Source of the DNA: Monosporascus cannonballus
Lineage: Eukaryota; Ascomycota; Sordariomycetes; Xylariales
DNA: 64,000 nt
Assembly: GCA_004154925.1 (NCBI GenBank)
Contig: QJNS01000009.1
Location: 434,001-498,000 of the forward strand
Reading direction: 5' to 3'
Positions 50,186-61,972 of this stretch are shown here, in pieces. Positions within the stretch are counted from its first letter, which is position 1, and each line of letters opens with the position of its first letter. The notes under the pieces are model-generated. The model did no database searches and was not told the DNA's origin. It worked only from the letters and a program-made list of their open reading frames with translations. Position numbers and translations under genes: made by a program.

Positions 50186-50352
50186 TGGAAAATAATAAAC
50201 AGTTATAAGCTTAGATAAGGTAATTTCCAACCAGTTGTAAAGCGTATTCCAAAAAGTAAGTATATTAGGTTACTTCTATCTGGCGTTTCCCATTAGCTGC
50301 CAGATGGTGGATTTATACTAGTGAGTCGGTGGCTGATCAGTAGCTGGTCATA
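50186..50352 (-). repeat. 5' LTR of Gypsy A copy 2, internally deleted (167 bp)
   Basis: Matches other A LTRs up to about 50348 and then jumps to the terminal bases. About 40 bp containing the start of the transcribed-strand LTR are missing, while the outer end and the CGCTA duplication remain. Confidence 0.8.
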
Positions 50353-50357
50353 CGCTA

Positions 50358-51155
50358 TAACAATATCCACAATATCGTAATCCTCGCTAAGTTCTGTACT
50401 AACTTATTAAAGGCTTTAATAGGAGGTTAACTTACGTTGCAACTTGCTTTTAACTTGACTCTTGCTTTTTCTAAGTATCTTATTTTTTTTCTTTAATTCT
50501 TCGAAAATAAACCTATATAAAATATTAATAATAAACTTATCTTTCGTAACATCTTGTTTACCCGCGTACTTAATATCTTAAAACCGAATACGTTTAAAAA
50601 AGTTTGATAACAAAACTGGATAACTTTGTTTATTCTCTAATTGCATTTCACTTACGAACTTGCAACTTTTTTTCTGGTGGTATTATTTTTCTATGTTCTA
50701 TTTAATAAATATATACTTGATAAAAGTCTTATAGTTATCGTAATAAATATTGATAAGCTCGGGCAAGGCGGATATAATTTGGCTTTTAATAATATTTTTA
50801 ATCTTCCGGATTTTGAAAGATATATAGTTAATTAAGTACTCCTTATTAACGTAGAAAACAATAATAATGTCGTTAAAATCCAATTTAATTTCGGATCTCG
50901 ATTTTAACGGCTTTGTACGTTTTCGTTTGGCCAGTTAAATAGTTTTTGCGAAAATAAATAACGGTTTATAAAACCTAATAACAACTGGAACGGAAATAGC
51001 TGTAATATTCTGAAGTCGGATAAAATAGTCCGAAGTAGGTGAAAATAGTAGAAAGAAGATAAAGTCTATAACCGGTACGAACTCTTTCTTATAGGCCGGA
51101 CAAGTAATAAATTGAGAGTGTTTTCGAAAGAACTAGGTATGGTTGATTAGGCAAG
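50358..51155 (-). pseudogene. Unassigned relic, right flank of Gypsy A copy 2
   Basis: The minus strand has a readable stretch at 50883-50698 (FYVNKEYLINYISFKIRKIK, then ALPELINIYYDNYKTF). With the element removed it lies upstream of the minus-strand frame at 43223-43078. It looks like a decayed protein, probably of another mobile element, but I cannot name it. Gypsy B was inserted at its right end (51156). Confidence 0.45.
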
Positions 51156-51548
51156 TGTAACGAGCTTGGGGTTTAACTAACTATTAAACCTTAGTCGTAC
51201 GGGTTTATGTTAGCAGGAGTATCGTAGAAATCTGAGCAATGGATATAAGTGATCGTATTACGTTTCGTAATACCAAGGGTACCTTAAGTAACGAATTATT
51301 ATTATAAACTAAAGCTATTTAAATTATGGAAAGAATAAGTGTATATTTCTTAATTCTTTTAATATTATTTATCTTTGTTCAGCAAAGCTTTATTAAGCGG
51401 TTGCTTAATATTACTCAGTCGTACTTAGTTATATTTAGTCGTATTTAATTAAAACTCGTTAAATATTTATTACATAACTTTAAACTAGCGTAATTTTGTA
51501 ATCTTAGTTGGATCGTTTTTGCAGGCTTAGCTGGCTTCAGTCGTAATA
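51156..51548 (-). repeat. 3' LTR of the second Gypsy B copy (393 bp)
   Basis: Inverted match of 7062-7439 and 13467-13828. It keeps features such as GTTAAACCCC and the AGCAAAG/TTTGCTGA segment. Ends with TATTACGAC on the minus strand. Confidence 0.88.
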
Positions 51549-54500
51549 CGATCTCTTTTTCCCTTAAATTTTGCTGTTAACATTTTTCTTTTTTTCTAAT
51601 AAGCCTTTTTTTTAAAAAAATATTAGCTCGTATTATTAAAAATCGTCGTTAGGTTTTTTCGTCCACTATATAACATTAAAACCTACTTTTTATTTTTGAC
51701 GATTTCAGTTTTGAAATTATGCCATATTTTTTATGCTTTTTTAAAAGTTAAAAATACGAAATGGTGAAAAAATGTTTCCAAATATAAGACGTACGTTAAA
51801 CGTAATTATTTTTGTAATAGCAATAACGTTTCCTTATTTCGTTTAAAGAATATTTATACCGAAAATCAATATTTAAAACGCAAAAAGGTACTTGCGGAAA
51901 AACGTTTCTTGGAATTGCAAAAACGTTATTAACAGGAAATAAACGAGGCCATTACGCGGTTAATTCGTTTTCGAAAATAGAAAACGTTTTTTCGTTCAAA
52001 AGGAGTTAAAATAATATAACAAGAACTGTAATCGTTAAAAGAGCTAAAGGAGCAGGAACGTTAAGAGCAAAAGCAATTAAAAGCCACCGTTACGGCTATT
52101 ATATTAGCATAAGCTACGGCCGATTAGCCCGATATCCTGATTACCAACTGGTCGACTATAAACTGAGATGCGCCCGCTGTTATTGGTAAAAGTTTTTCAA
52201 TAAACGTTAGGCGCCAATAAGGTTTCTAATAAGTTCCTAGGTATTTTCGAAATCCGGGTGCGTTTTTCACTTAATTAGGTACTGGGTAAATCCGTCTTGT
52301 TTTCGTATATCGAAAATCTTTTTTACTTCGTATGCTTATTTATCTTTTACTTCTATATCGTTCTGTGCTATATATACCTTAATTATATCCGCTGTTAATT
52401 CGAATAAGGAAACGTAAAAAATTAAATAAAATTTGACTTTTAATGAAAGTTCTAATTAGTAATTATTTTCTGAAATTCTTTTGTTGATTTTATATAGATC
52501 GATATATTTGAAATCAAGGTTTTTATTAGATCGTTTTATTTAAATATTTTTGGTAATAAAAAAACCATTTCCATTTTTTCGAAAGTTTATTCCTTTAACC
52601 TTTTTTTATTATAATATTTGCTTATTTAATTCCGTACAAATTTTAATTCCGTTTTTATTTCTTAATGCAATTATCGTAATTATTTTAATATAAGGATTAT
52701 TTTAACATTAATTAGACCGCTATTGCGTATTTTCCTATAAACTTTTGAAATAAAACCAAAATTTGCGTTTGCTAATATTATTTTAATATTTTCTTAATAA
52801 TTAATATTTTAAGTTAATTATGCGATTAATAGTTTTTTAACCTAATTATTTTGTTCATAATTAATATAATATCGTAAGTAAACTTTTAAGGTTTAATTCG
52901 TTCGTTTTATTTATTTATCCGTTTAAGGTTTAAATACGTTGAATAATTTGTGATTTAAGCCGATTTATACCATAAAGCTTTGTCAAAATTTAAATGCGAA
53001 TATTGATCCTTTGTTGAAAATAATTTTTATTAGTAATCCGTATATGCTGAATATATGTTTAAAGAAAATATATGTTATTTGTTCGGCGTTTGTATTCTTA
53101 TGATATGGTAAAAAGAAATAGGAAAATTTCGCAAATCGATCGACGATAACGAAAATGCTATTATAATATATTTTCGTAGTTAAATCTTTTAATATAAGAA
53201 ATTTAATAATAAAATCGAATATAACTAAGTACTATAATCGTTTTACAACTCATAATAACTGTAATTTTCCGTATGGCTTATATTATTATATTTTCGTTTT
53301 AGCGTAAATATCGTATTGCCGTATAATTTTCTATACCGTTAATTTTATTTTAGAAAAAAATATATGCGTTAAAACCTTTTTAAGGTTTTATAAATCCCTG
53401 AATATCCGTATAATGAATATTCATATATATTTCGTATTAAATCCTTTTAATATTTTTTTAAAACTTATATTTTATTCGTTTTTTAATTTTCTGGAAAATT
53501 ATCGATATATTACTGGATTTTCTGGTATATATCGTAAGATACTGCCCGAATTATGGGAATCCGTCATAAACGTAAATATCCTTTTATAATAATATCGAAA
53601 ATTATATAATTAACCTTAAGTAATTTCTTTTTAAAATCTGGCTGCCTGCTCAAGATATTTGCTTTGTTATTTTCTAAGCCTTTTCTGTAAATAATAACAA
53701 AGTCGAAATTCGCCAATTTTTTCGTATACCTTAATTATCGTTTTATAAGTTCTCTGGTCGTTATAAATCGGGTAAAGTTTTAATAATCCGTATAAACTTT
53801 AATCTGGTGTAAATTTCTTTTTAAAAAATGCCTAAATTTTTAAAATGTCATAATAATGGCCATAAATTTCTTATTTGAAATACCGTAATTAAATGCGACT
53901 TTTTTTAACTTATATAAAAAAAGTATAATAAGATATAATTTACCTTAATTATTTCGTTATCCGATTATTATATTTAACGCGCAATTCGAAATATCGGTTT
54001 TTAGCTTAACAAAACGGCTTAAATTATATATAATTAATAATAGCTTATTAATAATCGCATGTTTAATATCTCAAAATATTTTTTCTATATTTGGCGTTTA
54101 TTTAAATTCTTTCTTTTCGTAAAATTCGTTAAAAGTATATTTATTTTGTTAAAGTTTCGAATAAATTTCTTATAATAATTAGCAAATCTAAAAAATACTT
54201 ATACCTCTTTAATTAACGTTAGCATTTGTTATTTTATAATTATAACAATTCTTTTAAATTTTATTTTAATATATCTGAAAGTAATAATATATCTCAGATA
54301 TTTTATTTTTTACTTATAAAACTAACTTTTTTCTGCGTTAACAAATAACCTTATATCTTATAAAACTTAAAAACCTTTATATACGTATTTTACGTATGCT
54401 TTTTCCGTTTCTAAGAAAATAAGAATATTGTCGAAATAATATATAACGAAAATATCGAAATATTTTTATAATATATAATTCATTATCCGTTCAAAAATTA

Positions 54501-54807
54501 CTAGTATGTTCGTAAATTTTATTAACGTAACCGAATACTTAAATAATCCGTATTTCGTTTTTGAAGTTATTTTTCATTTATATCTTTTTTTAATTTTAAT
54601 AAGGTTATATCCATTTTTAAAATCGAATATTATAAATTATTTAGCTTCGTAAAATTAATTTTTTATTTCCGTTATCAAAAATAGTAATATTTAATCCTTA
54701 ATAATAATAATGTTTAATTATCGATAAATAATTATAAATTATAATTTTTTTACTGTTTTGGGCACGAAAAACATAAGGTATTTTTCTAATAATTTCGAAA
54801 ATCAAAT
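51549..54807 (-). pseudogene. Degraded pol 3' part of the second Gypsy B copy
   Basis: Corresponds to the RT to integrase region of family B, read leftward. It is extremely AT-rich, with T-rich coding-complement bias and no open frame of note. Near 54760-54800 the minus strand still shows the ..TLCFS..K-type start of RT that matches 10280-10320. Confidence 0.75.
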
Positions 54808-54812
54808 TTATC

Positions 54813-55018
54813 TATAAGATAATAGATAGCTGTGAGCTGGGTAAGGTAATTTTCGACCAGTCGTAAATCAGATTCCAAGAAGTAGGTATATTAGGTTATT
54901 TCCATCTGGCGTCTCCTACTAGCTACCAGATAGTGGATTTATATTAATAAATAGGTCGGTAGCTAATCGGTAACTAATCGGCTACCAGCTTTATCCTTAT
55001 AAGGGCTGTATTTTTATA
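54813..55018 (-). repeat. 3' LTR of Gypsy A copy 3 (206 bp)
   Basis: Begins TATAAGATAATAG (TG changed to TA). Followed by a pyrimidine tract equal to a minus-strand polypurine tract. Confidence 0.9.
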
Positions 55019-57126
55019 ATTATTTTTCCCTTTTAAACTATTAATCTTTAATAATATTATTATGAATTTAATATAACGTATTTCGCAAATTTGGTTACGT
55101 ATATTTATTTATAATTTATTATTATATTATATTATAAATAATTGCCGTAATAATTTATACGTATTATATTACGTAATTGATTATATTCCGCTTAATGTTT
55201 TATTATAATTTGTTTTTAATTTTACTTTATTTTTTTTCCTTTTTGCGCTTATATTTCCATTCTTTTTACATATATATTCCGTTCGGTTTTCAGGTTTTTT
55301 TTATTTTTATTTCGCCTTTTCCGATTATTTTACGTATTATTTCCGTTCGTTATATTTTGTTTCGTAAAAACGATTAAAAGAAATAATATTTTAATATTAA
55401 AAATAATTAAAATTTCTTTAAATGTTATCTTTTTAATGCCGATAATAAAATAAATATTAATCGTATTACGGGCGGTAATAAACCGTATTATATTTACGTA
55501 ATATAACGTTATTTTAATTACCGTACGGTTTGTATTTAGGTTCCGGACCCCTTAAATTACGTTATAATTAATTATTATTATAAGATTTTTCGTATCGTAA
55601 ATAATTATTTTTAATATTATTAATATTATTATTTAATTTCCGTTCAGATTCTGATTATCTTTAAAAGTACCGCCTAAACGGTTTTTTAATTTAATATTAA
55701 TAATTAAAAATTAATTAACGAATTCAGAAAAGTTCGTATTACGAATATTAAATACAAATATTCCGACGTAATTACGGTCGATTATTAATTTGATATTTTT
55801 TGCAAAACCGAATTTACCTTTAACGTAATTATTATTAAAAAATATCGTTTTTTAATATAATTAAGGTCGATTTCCGATTATCTGTTATAACTACGAAAAT
55901 CTAATTTTAATGCCATTTTATAAGTTTATAAATTTAAGTCCTTTTTATAAATATTACAGTTTTTGTCTTATTATTTAGTAATTAATTTTTAATTAGGCGT
56001 AATTTTAAGATATTCCTATAAATAAAATAATTTTCGAAAACCGTTATATTATTACGTTTTTTACTTACGAACATTTTTCGCCCGTTTTTTAACGCCGTAA
56101 CGAAATTTTAATACTTATTAATAACTATAACTAAAAAACGGTTTAATCCGGCAAAATTATAACTAAACATAAATATATTAAACATTTTAAAAATAGCACC
56201 TTATTTTCGATTAATAACAAATTATATTCCGGTTATTTAAGCCCTGTTTTTTGTAAAAAATAAGACGTTCCTAAATTCTTTCCGGACCTTATGCCCAATA
56301 AATTTAATAAATATACCCACTTTTTACTGTCGTATATTTTCTTATTATTTTCCGATATTTTTATATTAACTTCTTTAATATGCTTATTAAGGGCTAATTA
56401 ACGCAAAATTCGGTAATTAAACGTAAAAGTTTATTTTCGAAATAAAATTTTAATTTCTTTTATATCGTTTATATGTTTCCGATTAATATACGATAAAGTA
56501 ATTATTTTCCAAAATTTTAAAAGTAATTATATAACTAAGTAATTATATAACTAAGTAATATTTTAATATTAATATCTTAATTTTGCTTAAAATTATTTTT
56601 TGTAATTTTTGTAATTATTAAGAGATTAATTTTTAATTAAGTTATTATTGTCTTACGGTTTTTGGATTATTTTATTTTTTATATACGTATTTAACTTTTT
56701 TTTCGTAACGTTATAATATCTTAAGTACGTATTCGAAATGCTTTTAAGGCTTTTATATATTGTACTTGGCTGGCCAGCCTTTTTATTTAATCAAATATTT
56801 GCGTTACCTTCGGTTATCTCGGTAACGGACGATATCCTTTATTACTTATTTTTCTTATTCTTTTATTAGGTCCGGTAACGCCATTTGGAATTCGCCCGGT
56901 TCCCGGTTATATTACGGTTCTAACAAAGATATTAAAAATATATTATATATCCGTTAATATTTAATATGAAGGATTACTTTGTACGTTTAAAAGCTTATTT
57001 ATTCCTTAATCGCAACCCGGATATAAGTAAGTACGAATTTTTTATTTTTGAACTTAAAGTTTTTAATCGATAAACTTATCTATTACCTTAATTAAAATTC
57101 TATAGGCGTATAACGCTAATTATAAT

Positions 57127-57490
57127 ACTTCTTTTAGGCTGCCGCTACTCTCTCCTAGTGTTCGTACATTGCTCGATAAATAGCCGCCATTTTCTCAAGG
57201 CGCGTTCCGTCTGCCCATCGGTTTGCGGATGGTAAGCGGTCAACATTCGCCGCTTTATTTCTCGCTTTTTGCAAAATTCCGCCCAGCATTAGCTCGTTAA
57301 CAATTTGTTTCTATCGCTGACAATTCCGGCTGGCGTACCGAATCTGCATTTAATTTCGTCGTAAAGCAGTCGGGCTAGCTCGGCTACGGTTAAGGTTTTA
57401 ACCGTAAGGATAAATAATTTTAATTTTGTAAAGCAGTCGACGATCACCAGAATTACGTCGTATTTTAGCTCGTTTAAACCTAGGCTTTTG
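57127..57490 (-). pseudogene. Lightly mutated integrase core of Gypsy A copy 3
   Basis: In contrast to its surroundings this patch is GC-balanced and readable on the minus strand: KYDVILVIVDCFTKLKLF (first catalytic Asp), then RFGTPAGIVSDRN (second Asp), then LTAYHPQTDGQTERALRKW (catalytic Glu in QTERA). All three DDE residues are kept. A stop lies between the second and third blocks. The same region in copy 2 (about 45.47-45.98 kb) is far more degraded. Confidence 0.85.
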
Positions 57491-60400
57491 GGAAATCCCG
57501 TAATAAAATTTAACGAAATTTCTTAAAAAGGTTGTTTAGATAACGGCAAAGGCTTTAATTATCTATATAATTTATGGCGTAACTTTATTATGCTCTAATA
57601 ATTCGGATATTACTTAATATATTTTTAAATATCGTTTGCGATATTTCTTAATAAAATTTTTTAATTATTAATTTTTACGTACGGATATACCTTATATATT
57701 TAATCTTTAAATTATTATAATATTATTTAATTAATTATTTTCGTAAAATACCTTATAACAGAATTACGAATTTATTTTAATAATATAAATTCTTATTTAA
57801 GTTCAAAAAATATCCTTTTTTTATTCCGGCTTAATATTTAATTATTTATATTAACTTTATAATATTTAAATTCTTAATGTATAATTTTCGGACTTAATTA
57901 TAAAATTATTAAGAAATTTTTAGTTAAAATGTTATTTCGTTTTTAGTTAATTTTTTAGTTAAAAAACATAAAATATATTAATTATAAATAATAATTTTAT
58001 TATTAATTTTGTTTTTCTTAATTTTTTTAAAGTTTAATCGTAATATAGTTATAATTTACGGTTATTATTATTTAACCGTTAATCATATTATTATTATAAT
58101 TCGTATTTATATTATTATTCATAAGTAATAAATTCCGTAAATATATAATTTTTTATTTTTTTTCCGAAAGTTTTTTATAATTATATAATAAAGGTTTTCC
58201 GTTACCTAAAATCTATCTGGAAATTTTACAGTAAACGAATTTTACATTATTTTTATAAGACTTTTTATCCTTTTATAATATTTTAAATTACGTTATATAT
58301 TTGTAACTTTGTTTCGTACGTTTTCAGCATATTATTTGTAAATCCAAATTTTTTAAATATCGTAAATATTATATTTTTATATACGATTTTCCTTAATATA
58401 TAATCCGGGCGCTTAAATAATTTATCCGCCAAATTAAAAACGCTCGATTGGTATTAGATTTTAAAATCGAATTATGCAAAATAATAAATTTATCGGATTA
58501 ACCCTTTTTTAAAATTACGCGTTAAGGTTTTTATTATATTTTTAATACCATATAATCGGTAAATATTAAAAAAAACTTCGTATTTTTAAAATATTACTAT
58601 TAATATTTTAAATTCTTTATAATCGTTAATAATTTTTATTATCTTATTGCTTATCGTTTTTTAATTAAATTTAGCTTTTATAATTAATATATAATTAAGC
58701 GTTAATATTTTGTATATTTTTATAAAAATATCCTTAATATAGCTTTCATTAAAATATCTATTTTAATTTTGGTATTTTTAATATTATCTTAATATCGAAA
58801 AATAATCGTTAATTAAAAAATATCTTGTAAATTTCAAAACGCCGTTTTAATTTTTTCAGATTACTTAAATTTTATTATTTTACTTTTATTTTACGTTCTT
58901 TTTAAAAACCTAATAATAAATTCGATAATATGCAAATAATAAATAATAAATTTCCGATAAAAATTTACGAATCCCAAAAATATTTAAATATTATAAATTA
59001 ATTTTAGTTTTAATTACGTTTTAATAATATCGACCCGTCCGCGGTCCATTTTTAAGCCGTTAATATTAATTATAAATTTTGAAAATTTTATTTTTTTTAA
59101 AAAAGTTTTACATTTAAATATTTTAGCAAATAATTAATATTATAATAATTATTTATAAATTAATTAAAAATATTTCGCATATTCTTTGGTTATTTAAATA
59201 AATAATTATATTATTTAAATATATTACGTATATATAATTAATTAATTTAATTAATATTTTATATATATAAACATAAAACGGAATTAACGTATTAATAAAA
59301 TTAAATAATATAACCGTATATTCGAACTGCCCATACCGTATTTGGAATATAAATTTTTATTAATTACCTTTTTTAATTTTAATACAATAATAAATATTTT
59401 TAAAATTAATTTTCGAAAATACCTTAATTAACCTAAAGTAATTTATTATTTTTAAAATTAAAAATAAAAAGTATTAATTTTTTATTATTATTTAATTTAA
59501 CCTTTTATAATTAATACATAATCGGAAATTACTTTTTTTTGGGCATAAATAATATTAATATTTTTACGTTTATTTTTAAATAACGTATTTAGCTTATTTT
59601 CAAATTTTTTCGGATATAGTTTTCGAATATTTTCTTTTAGGTTTTCGAAATAAGGTAAATTAGGCCGAATAAAAACATTTTCCTTAGGATTAAATTTATT
59701 ATATATTTTGCCCTTAATAATTAAAGTATTTCTTTTATTATTATTTCGGAATATATTCGCCAGAAATTTTTTAAGTATATAAAAAGGTTAATTATTCCTT
59801 ATTTTTATTATTTTCCGAATTCCGAAATATATAATATTTCGGCTAAATTTATTAAGTTAACGGTATAAATTTATTTATCGAAATACGTTAAATTTGCGAT
59901 CTTTTATTTATTAACCTTTTATAATAATCGGTATAATTATTAAAATATAATTATATTTAGCAAAATCTTTAATTAATTTATCCCGGGTTTAAATAATAAA
60001 AATCGGGCCCTTTTTAATTACGGCATATTATAAAATAAATTTGCTTAAATTTTCGTTTATTCTTATTATTATTTATTATATTAATATGAATTTCGTAAGG
60101 CTTATAATATTTAATATACGTACCGTTAACGTTAATAAAACTTAGAATATTTATAAAAATTAATTAAAAATTAAATTTTTTCGTTAATTTTTTATTTATA
60201 ATATTTATCTATGTTCCGGTATCTATGTTTATTTATACTGTTATATGTTTTATATTTTTTAATAAATACGTTTTTTTAAAAAAGTAGCTTTATTTTAATT
60301 ATCTTATAATTATTAACCGAAAGAAATTAAATATATATACTTATTCCGGCTTTTTTTTTAAATTTACGTTTAAAAATTAATTTAATTTATCGTTATATAT

Positions 60401-61761
60401 TATAATGTTTTGTACCATTTTCGGAAATATATTTTTATATGGCCGAAATAATAAGGTTTTTATATTTTTTTAAATTTGTAATTTACGTTTTTATGATTTA
60501 ATTTCTTATACTTATAACATTTAAATAAGCTTTTATAAAAATTAAAGATATTAAATCGTACAGATTTATTTAATTAAAATTAAATCGGCAATTATTTACT
60601 TTTTGAATATAAAAACGTTTACGGTTTTTATTATTCTTATATAACGTTTTTAATTTGCTTAAAGGATTTTTTTAAAATGTATTAAAATAAAATCGTTTAT
60701 TTTTATTAATATTTTTAGCGAAAAATATTTAGTTTTCTTTTACCTTTTTCTAAACGTTTTAATAACGTTTTATTTTATTTGTTACGTTATTAATTTATTT
60801 TAATTTAATATCTTTTATAATAAAATATTTCGTAATACTAATAATAATTTATAAAAATAATTAAAAACAAAACGCTTATTATTTCGATCGTTTTCCGGAT
60901 TAAGAACATTTATAAATTTTATTTTATAAATCAAAAACTTTTATTTAACGTAAAAGTTTAACGGCAATTAATCGGATTATTATTATAATTTTATAAATTG
61001 TTCCTTATATTTCTTATCGAAAAAATTAGGATTTATGTAATTTTTCTTAATGAAAATCCTTAAATTTTTCATTTTAAATTTTTTTTCGTAATTAAAATAA
61101 TTAAACGTAACGCGGTATAATCGTTAAACGGTTATAATAAAAACGTTTATATAACTTATAACTTATTAAATATAAATAAAGGTATTTTATCTTAATTTTT
61201 CGATATAAACTTCCGTAATAATTTTTATTTAATTTTTTTAATCGATATATGTTCGGAAAACTTTAGATAATTATAACGCGATATTTGTTTATCGCCCTTA
61301 AGCTTTTATAATAATATCTTAATTAGTTTATAAAACTTTATTTTTTTAATTTATTTTATTACTTATTATTCGGCTAAGTATCGGAATAATTCTAAATATT
61401 ATTCGTTTTATTAACGAATAATTTCCAAAATTTAATTATTATTAAAGAATTTAACCTTTTTTTATTTTAAATTCCGGAACGCGTTTAATATATTATGCTT
61501 ATTTCCTAACCGTTTAATTAATAATTATTAAAATATATCCTTATTATATATATAAAATAATTCGAAATTTTGGGAATTATAATTTTTTGTCCGTTAAGGT
61601 TCCGTTATAAGCTTTTTTGCTTATTTCCGTACCGTAATCGATCGTTTGTTAATTAGGTTCCGATCGGTAATCTTTTTAATTAATAACTTAAATTTATTTT
61701 ATAGTCGGCGAACTTTATTTTTAATTATTATTACGTTATTTTTTATAATAAATAAAAAAAT

Positions 61762-61967
61762 TATAAAATAATAAATAATTATAATCTGGATAAGGTAATT
61801 TCCGACTAATTATAAAGTAAATTTTAAAAAGTAAATATATTAGGTTATTTTTATTTGGCGTTTCCCATTAATTGCTAGATGATGGATTTATATTAATAAG
61901 TGGGTCGGTGGCTGATCGGTGGCTGATCGGCTACCAGCCTTATCCTTATAAAGGCTGCATTCTCATA
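61762..61967 (-). repeat. 5' LTR of Gypsy A copy 3 (206 bp)
   Basis: Direct partner of 54813-55018. Its inner part is more mutated than the outer part. Confidence 0.9.
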
Positions 61968-61972
61968 TTATC

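Larger units (their letters stand above)
43224..50352 (-). mobile_element. Ty3/Gypsy family A, copy 2 (7129 bp)
   Basis: LTRs lie at 43224-43430 (207 bp) and 50186-50352 (167 bp, with an internal deletion of about 40 bp). The flanking duplication CGCTA at 43219-43223 and 50353-50357 is perfect. The interior aligns with 55019-61761 and, inverted, with copy 1. It runs leftward on the minus strand. The interior is heavily RIP-mutated: integrase blocks fall at about 45.4-46.0 kb and RT at about 47.4-48.3 kb by comparison with the other copies. No intact frame. Confidence 0.9.
54813..61967 (-). mobile_element. Ty3/Gypsy family A, copy 3 (7155 bp), inserted in Gypsy B
   Basis: Two LTRs of exactly 206 bp (54813-55018 and 61762-61967). 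The perfect duplication TTATC lies at 54808-54812 and 61968-61972. Removing it rejoins the B reading order at the start of RT. The interior aligns with copy 2 along its length. It is RIP-degraded apart from one patch in integrase. Confidence 0.93.
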
